Assembly: GCA_002503885.1 (NCBI GenBank)
Contig: DASQ01000093.1
Span: 1 to 5,595, forward strand
Reading direction: 5' to 3'
Origin: Methanoculleus marisnigri
GTDB taxonomy: Archaea > Halobacteriota > Methanomicrobia > Methanomicrobiales > Methanoculleaceae
DNA: 5,595 bases
Shown one piece after another: positions 1 through 5,430 of the stretch. Numbering within the stretch: the stretch's first letter is position 1; the number at the start of each line of letters is the position of its first letter. The position numbers and the translations under genes are program-made. A model generated the notes under the pieces. It was not told where the DNA came from, did not search any database, and saw only the letters and a list, made by a program, of their open reading frames with translations.

Positions 1-346
1 TGTACGCCTCTTCAACGGACTTGAGGGTCTGCTGAGCGGTATCGCTGTGCAGCAATCCGTAGTTTTCGTTCGGCTTTGACTGCACGTAGGTGCTGCACTC
101 TTTGTAGGGGAAGTCCTTCTTCCGGGTGTAGGGAAGGTAGGATCCGACCAGGATGTCAACCCCCGAGGTGAGATCCGGCCGGAGGCCCAGAAGGATCTGA
201 CGGTTCTCCCGGTGCGTCGCATAGTGCTGCCGGACGTTGTACAGTCCTACATTGTACATGCTTTTAGCATGGTACGCGAGCGTGTCGAGGATCCAGAACG
301 TCTTCTGGGGAAGGCGCAGATAGTTGCTGACGACTCGCAGTGCCAT
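1..346 (-). CDS. tnpB: TnpB (IS200/IS605, IS1341-type) RNA-guided nuclease, N-terminal part, cut by window edge
   Basis: Translating the minus strand from the ATG at 346-344 gives 115 residues that stay open to the window edge. They have the N-terminal pattern of IS605 OrfB/TnpB: an opening LRLPQKTFWILDTLAYHAKS, then MYNVGLYNVRQHY, and later ENYGLLHSDTAQQTLKSVEEAY. In known members TnpB is an RNA-guided DNA endonuclease whose guide (omega RNA/reRNA) comes from the element's right end. The RuvC-like catalytic residues and the zinc ribbon lie in the C-terminal half, outside the window, so activity cannot be judged. The start is forced because an in-frame TAA lies nine bases upstream. It overlaps the stop of the broken phosphorylase frame as TAATG. 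No good Shine-Dalgarno is visible; a weak TATA-like CTTATAGA (379-372, minus) could give a nearly leaderless message. No tnpA is visible within the window. The family call is confident; completeness is unknown. Confidence 0.9.
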   Translation of the reverse strand, partial: MALRVVSNYLRLPQKTFWILDTLAYHAKSMYNVGLYNVRQHYATHRENRQILLGLRPDLTSGVDILVGSYLPYTRKKDFPYKECSTYVQSKPNENYGLLHSDTAQQTLKSVEEAY

Positions 347-385
347 TATCTCTTATCTTTGGGACTCATCTGTCTATAAGGTAAC

Positions 386-395
386 CCCCGCGGGG
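386..395. repeat. 10-base GC palindrome in the IS left end
   Basis: CCCCGCGGGG is a perfect palindrome between the large left-end hairpin and the tnpB start. Its GGGG arm could alternatively pair with the CCCC found a little further upstream on the minus strand (complement of 407-410). It may be a second structural element of the left end or chance in GC-rich sequence. Confidence 0.4.
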
Positions 396-417
396 CGAAA
401 GTGTACGGGGCTTGATG

Positions 418-461
418 CGGGCAATTCCTCCCCCGGTTGAAACCGGGGGTCTCCTTGCCCG
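418..461 (-). repeat. Two-part subterminal hairpin of the IS left end
   Basis: The outer stem is cgggcaa (418-424) with ttgcccg (455-461), seven perfect pairs. The inner stem is cccccggtt (430-438) with aaccggggg (441-449), nine perfect pairs around a two-base apex (in practice probably a four-base loop). They are separated by a symmetric 5x5 internal loop that is purine-only on the minus strand (GGAGA and AGGAA). Subterminal hairpins of this kind are what Y1 transposases (TnpA) recognise at the ends of IS200/IS605 elements; that role is inferred here from position. Confidence 0.75.
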
Positions 462-480
462 TCGTATATGAAAAAAATGC

Positions 481-1218
481 TGCAGCCACAGGCGTGTGGG
501 TGGTGAAGACGCAGCGGTCCCGTGTTTTATTCGCGTCCATGCCGTTTCGCCGGAGCAGCTCCATGGCGAGCAGACTGGATTGCCCCTCGTTCATGTGGTA
601 CTTCAGGACATTGAAGTTCAGGGCATCCAGCATCCGAACACCCCCGATTCCGAGGACGATAGCCTGCTTGAGCCGGTATATGTCATCCCCTCCATAGAGG
701 TAACTTGTGATCTGCCGATCCTCGTCGGTATTCCCTTCAACATCGGTATCCAGGAACAGGATGGGTGTGAGCGATCCCGCCGGGCTCTGGCAATCGTACA
801 TCCACGTCTTCACCCTGACCTCTCTCTCCCCGATCCGTACCTCCACGGTGTCGGGGAGCTCCCGCATGAACGCCGACGGCTCCCAGGGATCGGGATACTC
901 GAGCTGCTCTCCGGTCTCCGACACCGCCTGCCGAAAGTACCCCATCCGGTTCACGAGCGTGACCGCCACCATGGGGATCTTGAGATCTGAGCCGGACCGA
1001 ATGGTGTCCCCGGCGAGAACGCCGAGCCCTCCACTATAGGTCGGGATATCGTTCCGTAACCCGATCTCCATGGAGAAGTATGCGACTCTCTGTCCCTCCA
1101 CGAATCTGCGCATATGCTGTTCATCGATGGAGTAGTAGGTGCGCCCCCACATCTCTGCTTTAAACGGCGTTCTCTCCGTATCGACGGGTATCCCCCATAC
1201 CGGATCCAGTACTTTCAT
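481..1218 (-). pseudogene. glgP: Alpha-glucan (glycogen/maltodextrin) phosphorylase, N-terminal part, interrupted by the IS element
   Basis: Alpha-glucan phosphorylases release glucose-1-phosphate from alpha-1,4-glucans in the cytoplasm using pyridoxal phosphate. The first 246 residues show the motifs of the archaeal/bacterial short alpha-glucan phosphorylase family: VAYFSMEIGL (45-54), TYSGGLGVLAGD (60-71), VTLVNRMGYFRQ (86-97), YHMNEGQSS (207-215) and FTTHTPVAA (238-246). Family members run to several hundred residues and carry the PLP lysine and phosphate site in the C-terminal half, which is missing here. After A246 the frame continues for 44 unrelated residues encoded by the IS left end and stops at the TAA at 348-346, so the readable frame is 290 residues. 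The start at 1218 is supported by AGGTGGAG (1223-1230) at normal spacing. The missing half may lie beyond the element, outside the window. Without it the enzyme should be inactive. Confidence 0.88.
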
Positions 1219-1222
1219 GATG

Positions 1223-1230
1223 CTCCACCT
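1223..1230 (-). promoter_or_regulatory. Ribosome binding site of the phosphorylase
   Basis: AGGTGGAG on the minus strand, four bases before the ATG, matches the archaeal GGAGGTG-type Shine-Dalgarno and fixes the phosphorylase start. Confidence 0.75.
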
Positions 1231-1262
1231 CTTTGATGGCTGTTGTGGGTGTACTCACTGCC

Positions 1263-1276
1263 TGATCCCGGGATCA
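1263..1276. promoter_or_regulatory. 14-base perfect palindrome, possible operator for the phosphorylase
   Basis: TGATCCCGGGATCA is a perfect 14-base palindrome centred about 52 bases upstream of the phosphorylase ATG, in the divergent intergenic region. Its position near the expected promoter or leader of the minus-strand gene suits a dimeric regulator site. No regulator is identified, and no convincing TATA box for the minus direction lies close by. Confidence 0.4.
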
Positions 1277-1380
1277 ACGTGATATCCGGCAACACAGTGC
1301 ATGGTCCGCCTGAACGCCCCTCCCTCAACAACGAGGCATCAAGGCACGAGCCTCTTCGGGGTCAAGATCCGCTCTCTGAA

Positions 1381-1422
1381 AATACCCTGCTGGAGATAAA
1401 ATTATTTATTCGCAAGGGTATT
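1381..1422. promoter_or_regulatory. 8-base inverted repeat flanking the TATA box, candidate copper-responsive operator
   Basis: AATACCCT (1381-1388) and AGGGTATT (1415-1422) are perfect inverted copies, 34 bases centre to centre. They bracket the AT-rich TATA element of the copper operon almost symmetrically. The downstream arm lies just upstream of the predicted transcription start. Half-sites flanking the TATA box are a plausible arrangement for a repressor that blocks TBP/TFB or RNA polymerase. The regulator is not in the window; archaeal copper regulators such as CopR/CopT types are candidates by inference only. Confidence 0.5.
1396..1409 (+). promoter_or_regulatory. TATA element of the Met-rich protein/copB operon
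   Basis: The AT-rich run ATAAAATTATTTAT sits in otherwise GC-rich DNA. Its centre is about 27 bases upstream of the ATG at 1430, the usual distance from an archaeal TATA box to the transcription start. The first gene would therefore be leaderless or nearly so. The tract is AT-rich on both strands and could also serve the divergent phosphorylase, though its start lies about 180 bases away. Confidence 0.6.
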
Positions 1423-1429
1423 CGGCACC

Positions 1430-1882
1430 ATGTTGAAATTGGGAGTCGTCCTCTGCATACTGCTCTGCGTTGTTCCGGTGACAGGCAGTGCCCAGATGTC
1501 GATGATGTACCCGGACGAGCATGGGTATGGAATGATGCGGACCATCGAGGAGCGGTCGATGAACGAGACCGTCCACGAGGAGATGGAGGGCCTGATGATC
1601 GGCATGATGGAGGGAAACCTGACTCCCGCCGAGCAGGAGCGGCTTGTGGAGCTGATGGACCGGTATCCGGCAGGCTACAGCACGATGATGGACCGCATGC
1701 TGTATACGCAGTCTGATGTCTATCCGCACATGCTGGAAGGTGAGTTCTGGACAGGGATGCCGTGGTGGATGGTCGCTATGATGGGCGTCACCATGCTCGG
1801 CGGCATCGTGTTCGGCCTGGTCTGGCTGGCGGTCGGAATCCTGGCAATCATCTGGCTCCTGCGGCAGAACCGAAGGCCATGA
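1430..1882 (+). CDS. Methionine-rich secreted/membrane-anchored protein, putative copper-binding partner of CopB
   Basis: I do not recognise a named family. The 150-residue protein has an N-terminal signal peptide (hydrophobic 4-17, likely cleavage after TGSA at 18-21). An extracytoplasmic region of about 90 residues follows, rich in Met and acidic residues. It ends in a hydrophobic segment (about 112-144, one long helix or a tight hairpin) and a basic tail RQNRRP. There are 21 Met residues (14 percent), many in clusters: MSMM (23-26), MM (35-36), MIGMM (56-60), MMDRM (86-90), MVAMM (114-118). Cys occurs only in the signal peptide, and His is sparse (31, 49, 100). Met clusters of this kind bind Cu(I)/Ag(I) in known copper proteins. 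With copB 89 bases downstream on the same strand, a copper-binding or metal-delivery role on the outer face is inferred. The start lacks a well-spaced Shine-Dalgarno (only AAGGG at 1414-1418), which fits a leaderless message. Confidence 0.75.
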   Translation: MLKLGVVLCILLCVVPVTGSAQMSMMYPDEHGYGMMRTIEERSMNETVHEEMEGLMIGMMEGNLTPAEQERLVELMDRYPAGYSTMMDRMLYTQSDVYPHMLEGEFWTGMPWWMVAMMGVTMLGGIVFGLVWLAVGILAIIWLLRQNRRP

Positions 1883-1948
1883 GGATCTGTTTCCGCCACC
1901 GGGCGCTCAAAGCGGACCGGGGATCTGGTTTAAGAGTTCTGCAGCAAA

Positions 1949-1963
1949 TCTCCTTTCGGGAGG
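1949..1963 (+). promoter_or_regulatory. copB ribosome binding site inside a small hairpin
   Basis: GGGAGG (1958-1963) lies eight bases before the copB ATG and is a clear Shine-Dalgarno. CTCC (1950-1953) just upstream can pair with its GGAG (1959-1962) across a five-base loop, with a further T-G wobble pair (1949/1963). The site could therefore be partly masked in the mRNA. The stem is short and may be weak. Confidence 0.6.
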
Positions 1964-1971
1964 CATAAAGC

Positions 1972-4044
1972 ATGGATAGGGAACACGAGGGTACCACGCA
2001 CGCACACCACGCGGAGATGGAGGAAGAAGCGCCTGAAAAAGGAGAGCAGTACAAGGAGCAGGTCAAGGGAGCAAGCCAGCATGCGGAGCACGGCCCGGGT
2101 CTCCACACCCATGCGATGGCGGACTTCCGGCAACGGTTCATCGTCTCGACAATCCTGACCATTCCGATCCTCCTCCTCTCCGCCACCATCCAGTCGGCCT
2201 TCGGCTTCACGCTCGTCTTTCCCGGCTCCGACTTTCTCCTCTTCCTCCTGGCTACGGCCGTCTACTTCTACGGCGGATATCCGTTTCTGACCGGCATCGT
2301 CGAAGAGCTGCGGGCCCGGTTGCCCGGCATGATGACCCTGATCGCGGTCGCCATTACCGTTGCCTATGTCTACAGCTCGGCTGCGCTCTTCGGGATCGTC
2401 GGCGGCGAGGGGTTCTTCTGGGAACTCGCCACCCTGATCGACATCATGCTGCTCGGGCACTGGATCGAGATGCGGTCGGTGCTCGGGGCCTCCCGCGCAC
2501 TCGAAGAGCTGGTCCGGGTGATGCCCTCGGAGGCCCACCGCCTGCAGAACGGCTCGATCGAAGACGTGGCGGTGGAGGCGTTGCGCGTGGGGGATCGTGT
2601 CCGGATCCGTCCGGGGGAGAAGGTGCCGGTCGATGGGGTAGTGGTGGACGGAGCGTCCACCGTGAACGAGGCGATGCTGACCGGCGAATCGACGCCGGTC
2701 TCCAAAGGACCGGGAGACAACGTTACCGGCGGTTCGATCAACGGCGAGGGCTCGCTGGTGGCCGAGGTGAAGAAGACCGGAAAGGAGACCTACCTTGCCC
2801 AGGTTGTCGAGCTCGTACGGACAGCGCAGGAGAGCAGATCCCGCGCCCAGGACCTGGCGAACCGTGCCGCCTTCTATCTGGTCGTGATCGCCCTCTCCGT
2901 CGGATTCATTACCCTGATCGCATGGCTGCTCCTCGGACAGGGTCTCGGGTTCGCAATCGAGAGGGCGGCGACGGTGATGGTGATCGCCTGCCCGCACGCC
3001 CTTGGCCTCGCCGTGCCCCTGGTGGTCGCGGTATCTACCGCCCTCGCGGCGCAGTCCGGTCTCCTGATCCGGGAGCGGCAGGCGTTTGAGCGGGCGAAGG
3101 ACGTGCAGGCGGTAGTCTTCGATAAGACCGGCACCCTCACGGAGGGCCGGTTCGGAGTGACCGATCTGCTGCCCCTGGGAGCGATCGCCGATCCGCTCGA
3201 GGTGTTGCGTCTTACCGCGTCCCTGGAGGCCAACTCCGAGCACCCGATCGCCCGCGGGATCGTGCGGAGTGCAGAGGAGAAGGGCCTTAATCTCGTTCCG
3301 GTATCGGGGTTCCGCGCCATTCCGGGGAAAGGGATCGAAGGGTATGCCGACGATGCGTTCCTGAAGGTGGTCAGCCCGGGCTACCTGAAAGAAGTGGGAA
3401 CCGAACCAGCCGATGAGCGGGTCGAGCAGCTGAAGCAGCAGGGAAAGACCGTGGTCTTCCTGCTCCGGGACGATACGCCTATCGGGGTGGTCGCGCTCGC
3501 GGATATCATCCGGGGTGAGTCCCGGGAAGCCATTGCACGGTTAAAAGAGATGGGGATCCGGCCGATGATGCTGACCGGGGACAACCGCTACGTCGCGAAG
3601 TGGGTGGCTGACGATCTCGGGCTCGATGCTTACTTCGCCGAAGTGCTGCCGCACGAGAAGGCGGAGAAGATCAAGGAGGTGCAGGCTCAGTACCGGGTTG
3701 CCATGGTCGGGGACGGGGTCAACGATGCCCCGGCGCTCGTTCAGGCGGATGTGGGGATCGCGATCGGGGCGGGGACCGACGTGGCCGTGGAGAGCGCGGA
3801 TATTGTGCTGGTCCAGAACGACCCCCGCGATGTGGCGGATATAATACTCCTCTCGAGGAAGACCTACAGAAAGATGGTGCAGAACCTGCTCTGGGCGACA
3901 GGCTACAACTCGTTCGCCATTCCCCTGGCGGCAGGGATTGGGTATGGGGTCGGCCTGGTGCTCACCCCGGCGGTCGGCGCTATCTTCATGAGCGCCAGTA
4001 CGGTCATCGTCGCCATCAATGCGAGGACGCTCTCCCTGCACTGA
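1972..4044 (+). CDS. copB: CopB-like P1B-3 copper-translocating ATPase
   Basis: This 690-residue membrane ATPase would export copper (Cu(I)/Cu(II), possibly Ag) from the cytoplasm. The N-terminus (1-50) is His-rich (H5, H10, H12, H13, H37, H40, H45, H47) and has no CxxC heavy-metal domain. Predicted helices lie at about 52-72, 85-102, 117-142 and 150-165, then 300-322 and 331-355 around the loops, and two at the end (640-685). Key motifs are actuator TGES (237-240), membrane CPH (340-342), phosphorylation DKTGTLT (D384), HP of the nucleotide domain (H424-P425), TGDN (535-538) and GDGVNDAP (580-587). Terminal-helix residues Y645-N646 and MSAST (673-677) complete the set. The CPH motif, YN and MSxST with a His-rich tail define the P1B-3 (CopB) class known from Archaeoglobus and Enterococcus. 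Length and motifs are complete. The ATG follows GGGAGG at good spacing. It is probably co-transcribed with the Met-rich gene upstream. Confidence 0.95.
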   Translation: MDREHEGTTHAHHAEMEEEAPEKGEQYKEQVKGASQHAEHGPGLHTHAMADFRQRFIVSTILTIPILLLSATIQSAFGFTLVFPGSDFLLFLLATAVYFYGGYPFLTGIVEELRARLPGMMTLIAVAITVAYVYSSAALFGIVGGEGFFWELATLIDIMLLGHWIEMRSVLGASRALEELVRVMPSEAHRLQNGSIEDVAVEALRVGDRVRIRPGEKVPVDGVVVDGASTVNEAMLTGESTPVSKGPGDNVTGGSINGEGSLVAEVKKTGKETYLAQVVELVRTAQESRSRAQDLANRAAFYLVVIALSVGFITLIAWLLLGQGLGFAIERAATVMVIACPHALGLAVPLVVAVSTALAAQSGLLIRERQAFERAKDVQAVVFDKTGTLTEGRFGVTDLLPLGAIADPLEVLRLTASLEANSEHPIARGIVRSAEEKGLNLVPVSGFRAIPGKGIEGYADDAFLKVVSPGYLKEVGTEPADERVEQLKQQGKTVVFLLRDDTPIGVVALADIIRGESREAIARLKEMGIRPMMLTGDNRYVAKWVADDLGLDAYFAEVLPHEKAEKIKEVQAQYRVAMVGDGVNDAPALVQADVGIAIGAGTDVAVESADIVLVQNDPRDVADIILLSRKTYRKMVQNLLWATGYNSFAIPLAAGIGYGVGLVLTPAVGAIFMSASTVIVAINARTLSLH

Positions 4045-4104
4045 TATCGAACGCGGCAGCCCACCCCCTCCTTCATACCCCTCGTTCCCGACGCCGGACC
4101 GGAA

Positions 4105-5076
4105 TTACATTCGGGCGCCGCGGCCGAGCACTTCGGGGTTCACCACATTCTCCGGGTGACCGGCCGCGAACTGCTCGATGTTTCGTATGGTGGTGAAGGT
4201 GCATTCGTCCATCGACTCCTCGGTCAGGAACGCGATATGCGGCGTCAGGAGTACGTTATCGAGCTGCCGGAGCGGACTCTCCGCAGGGAGCGGCTCGTGC
4301 TCGAAGACATCGAGGCCGGCTCCGGCGAGACGTCCTGTCCGCAACGCCTCGACGAGCGCCCCCTCATCGATCACCCGGCCACGAGCGGTGTTGATCAGGA
4401 TGGCGCCGGGCTTCATCAGCGCCAGTTCCCGCGCCCCGATCATCCGCTCGGTCGACGCCGTCAGGGGGACGTGAAGCGTGAGGATGTCGGATTCGGCGAG
4501 CAGCGTCGGCAGGTCGACGAACTCGAGGCCGAGCCGCCGCGCCCGTTCGGGACCGGGGTGCGCCGTGGTCGAGAGGACCCGCATGCCGAACCCGTGGGCG
4601 ATCTGGATGACGCGTGTGCCGATGTCGCCCGTGCCGATGACGCCGATGGTCATACCCATCAGCTGGTGACCACAGTATTCCCGCCAGTCAAATCGGCCGC
4701 CCCGAAGCCGGGCATCGGCGGCATGGACCCGCCGCAGCAGGGCGAGGACGAAGGCGAAGACGAACTCGGCCACCGCGTCGAACGCGTAGGCAGGAACGTT
4801 CGAGACAACGACCCCTGCGCGGGTTGCCGCTTCGAGGTCCACATGGTCGTAACCGGTCTGCCAGACCGCAACCATCTGCAGGTGCGCCGCCGCGTCGAAG
4901 GCTTCGGCACGCATCCCGTATCGGCCGACGACCACGACCTCTGCATCACGGATACGGTTCCGGAACTCGGCGTCGAAGATCGGGTACGTGTCGAATATCT
5001 CGACCTCGCCGAGGAGGTCGAGTTGGTGACGGTAGGCCTCCGTCAGGAAGATCGGGTCGGTGATGACGATCTTCAT
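4105..5076 (-). CDS. D-isomer-specific 2-hydroxyacid dehydrogenase
   Basis: The 323-residue cytoplasmic oxidoreductase is of normal family length; it would reduce a 2-keto acid to a D-2-hydroxy acid (or the reverse). Visible features are the nucleotide-binding GTGDIG (148-153), the catalytic Arg in NTARGR (R232), the acid in DVFEHEP (E261) and the His in LTPH (H280). All three catalytic residues are present. The substrate cannot be named; lactate, glyoxylate, hydroxypyruvate or phosphoglycerate-type acids are all open. The second beta strand of the Rossmann fold reads VLSTTAHPGPER (168-179) with no Asp at its end, so NADP(H) use is possible. The ATG (5076) overlaps the stop of the YHS gene by four bases (ATGA), and there is no clear Shine-Dalgarno of its own, so translation is probably coupled. 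It is convergent with copB, 60 bases apart, with no obvious terminator between. Confidence 0.92.
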   Translation of the reverse strand: MKIVITDPIFLTEAYRHQLDLLGEVEIFDTYPIFDAEFRNRIRDAEVVVVGRYGMRAEAFDAAAHLQMVAVWQTGYDHVDLEAATRAGVVVSNVPAYAFDAVAEFVFAFVLALLRRVHAADARLRGGRFDWREYCGHQLMGMTIGVIGTGDIGTRVIQIAHGFGMRVLSTTAHPGPERARRLGLEFVDLPTLLAESDILTLHVPLTASTERMIGARELALMKPGAILINTARGRVIDEGALVEALRTGRLAGAGLDVFEHEPLPAESPLRQLDNVLLTPHIAFLTEESMDECTFTTIRNIEQFAAGHPENVVNPEVLGRGARM

Positions 5077-5231
5077 GTCTGCATCGCCCGCAGGTACATC
5101 TCGGGGTTCTCGTCGAACTTCTTCTTGCAGGCGAGGCTGCAGAACGAGTAGGTCCTGCCCTGATACTCGCTTGTAAACCTGACCTCCCGCTCCTCAAGTT
5201 CCATGCCGCAGACCGGGTCTTTCACCGTCAC
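5073..5231 (-). CDS. YHS-domain small metal-binding protein
   Basis: The 52-residue protein starts at GTG. Its whole length is one YHS domain: KDPVCGMEL near the start (Cys8), then YQGRTYSFCSLACKKKFDEN (24-43, Cys31 and Cys35 as CxxxC) and PEMYLRAM near the end. YHS domains bind metal through these Cys residues and often sit in, or next to, heavy-metal P-type ATPases, including as N-terminal modules of copper ATPases. Here the domain is a free-standing protein about 1 kb from the CopB gene. It may bind copper in the cytoplasm as a chaperone, store or sensor; this is inference from family and location. The GTG at 5231 is chosen over the in-frame GTG at 5225 because GGGGGTGA (5238-5245) lies six bases upstream of it. 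The stop overlaps the dehydrogenase start as ATGA. Confidence 0.88.
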   Translation of the reverse strand: MTVKDPVCGMELEEREVRFTSEYQGRTYSFCSLACKKKFDENPEMYLRAMQT

Positions 5232-5237
5232 GATCCG

Positions 5238-5245
5238 TCACCCCC
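5238..5245 (-). promoter_or_regulatory. Ribosome binding site of the YHS gene
   Basis: GGGGGTGA on the minus strand, six bases before the GTG at 5231, closely matches archaeal GGAGGTGA. It decides the GTG start of this short gene. Confidence 0.75.
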
Positions 5246-5256
5246 TGGTTCTCCAT

Positions 5257-5398
5257 TCACCCCGGGAGTGGGTATCTCCGCCCGGCAGCCACGAGGGCCC
5301 CGGTAAGCGGGTGCGTCCCGGAGATCCCGAGAACCGCGACGGTGGCGTCTGCGACTCGCTTGCCCACTGTCCCGTATCTCGACTGCGACCCGGATCAT
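5257..5398 (-). pseudogene. Short reading frame apparently frameshifted by one G, upstream of the YHS gene
   Basis: From the ATG at 5398 the minus strand reads MIRVAVEIRDSG and then becomes an Arg-rich, out-of-frame-looking sequence. Removing one G from the GGG run just after codon 11 (near 5363-5365) restores a frame that continues KRVADATVAVLGISGTH, then PLTGALVAAG, and ends at TGA (5259-5257), 46 residues in all. The restored stretch has ordinary codon use and the alternating pattern of a beta-rich domain; DSGKRVADATVAVLG loosely recalls carboxypeptidase-regulatory-like/Ig-type folds. The family is not identified. The ATG lies about 28 bases from the TATA box centre, so it would be leaderless. 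It could be a real frameshift, a sequencing error, or simply the leader of the YHS mRNA. Confidence 0.4.
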
Positions 5399-5420
5399 AG
5401 GATGTGCCCATCAGCGATAT

Positions 5421-5430
5421 TTTATATATA
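5421..5430 (-). promoter_or_regulatory. TATA box of the YHS-dehydrogenase operon
   Basis: TATATATAAA on the minus strand is preceded by GAAAAGG (5437-5431), a purine/A-rich stretch suited to a BRE. The expected transcription start is about 5400, next to the ATG at 5398 and about 170 bases before the YHS start. Read on the plus strand (TTTATATATA) it could also fire rightward, but its BRE region is poorer in that direction. Confidence 0.65.

Larger units (their letters stand above)
1..480 (-). mobile_element. IS200/IS605-group (IS1341-type) element, left end and start of tnpB
   Basis: The element appears to begin at about 480 (minus-strand reading), where similarity of the neighbouring gene to alpha-glucan phosphorylases stops abruptly after the conserved THTPVAA. 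From there to the tnpB start are about 134 non-homologous bases carrying a strong subterminal hairpin (418-461) and a small palindrome (386-395), the layout expected for an IS200/IS605 left end. Such elements have no terminal inverted repeats and make no target duplication, so the boundary is placed by loss of homology and could be off by several bases. The right end, the omega RNA and the guide-defining flank lie beyond position 1. Confidence 0.75.

Noticed and set aside
496..1039. Plus-strand open frames across the phosphorylase region
   Set aside because: They are antisense to clearly conserved phosphorylase motifs and have no ribosome binding site or family resemblance.
1883..1948. Separate promoter for copB in the gap after the Met-rich gene
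   Set aside because: Only a weak TTTAAG-like stretch near 1929 was found, much poorer than the TATA element upstream of the operon; co-transcription is the simpler reading.
1930..3243. 437-codon open frame antisense to copB
   Set aside because: Its translation is a low-complexity mix of Arg, Gly, His, Asp and Glu typical of the antisense of a GC-rich gene; copB has every P1B-ATPase motif on the other strand.
4045..4104. Terminator in the 60-base gap between convergent copB and dehydrogenase genes
   Set aside because: The gap is C-rich with no clear stem-loop or T-run on either strand, so nothing could be supported.
4156..5151. 331-codon plus-strand frame across the dehydrogenase and YHS genes
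   Set aside because: It is rich in Arg, Gly, Asp and Glu with no recognisable domain, and lies opposite two genes with clear catalytic or metal-binding motifs.
5203..5400. 65-codon plus-strand frame over the YHS upstream region
   Set aside because: Its composition (Pro, Arg, Gly, Ser) looks like a shadow, it overlaps the YHS start, and no Shine-Dalgarno was seen.
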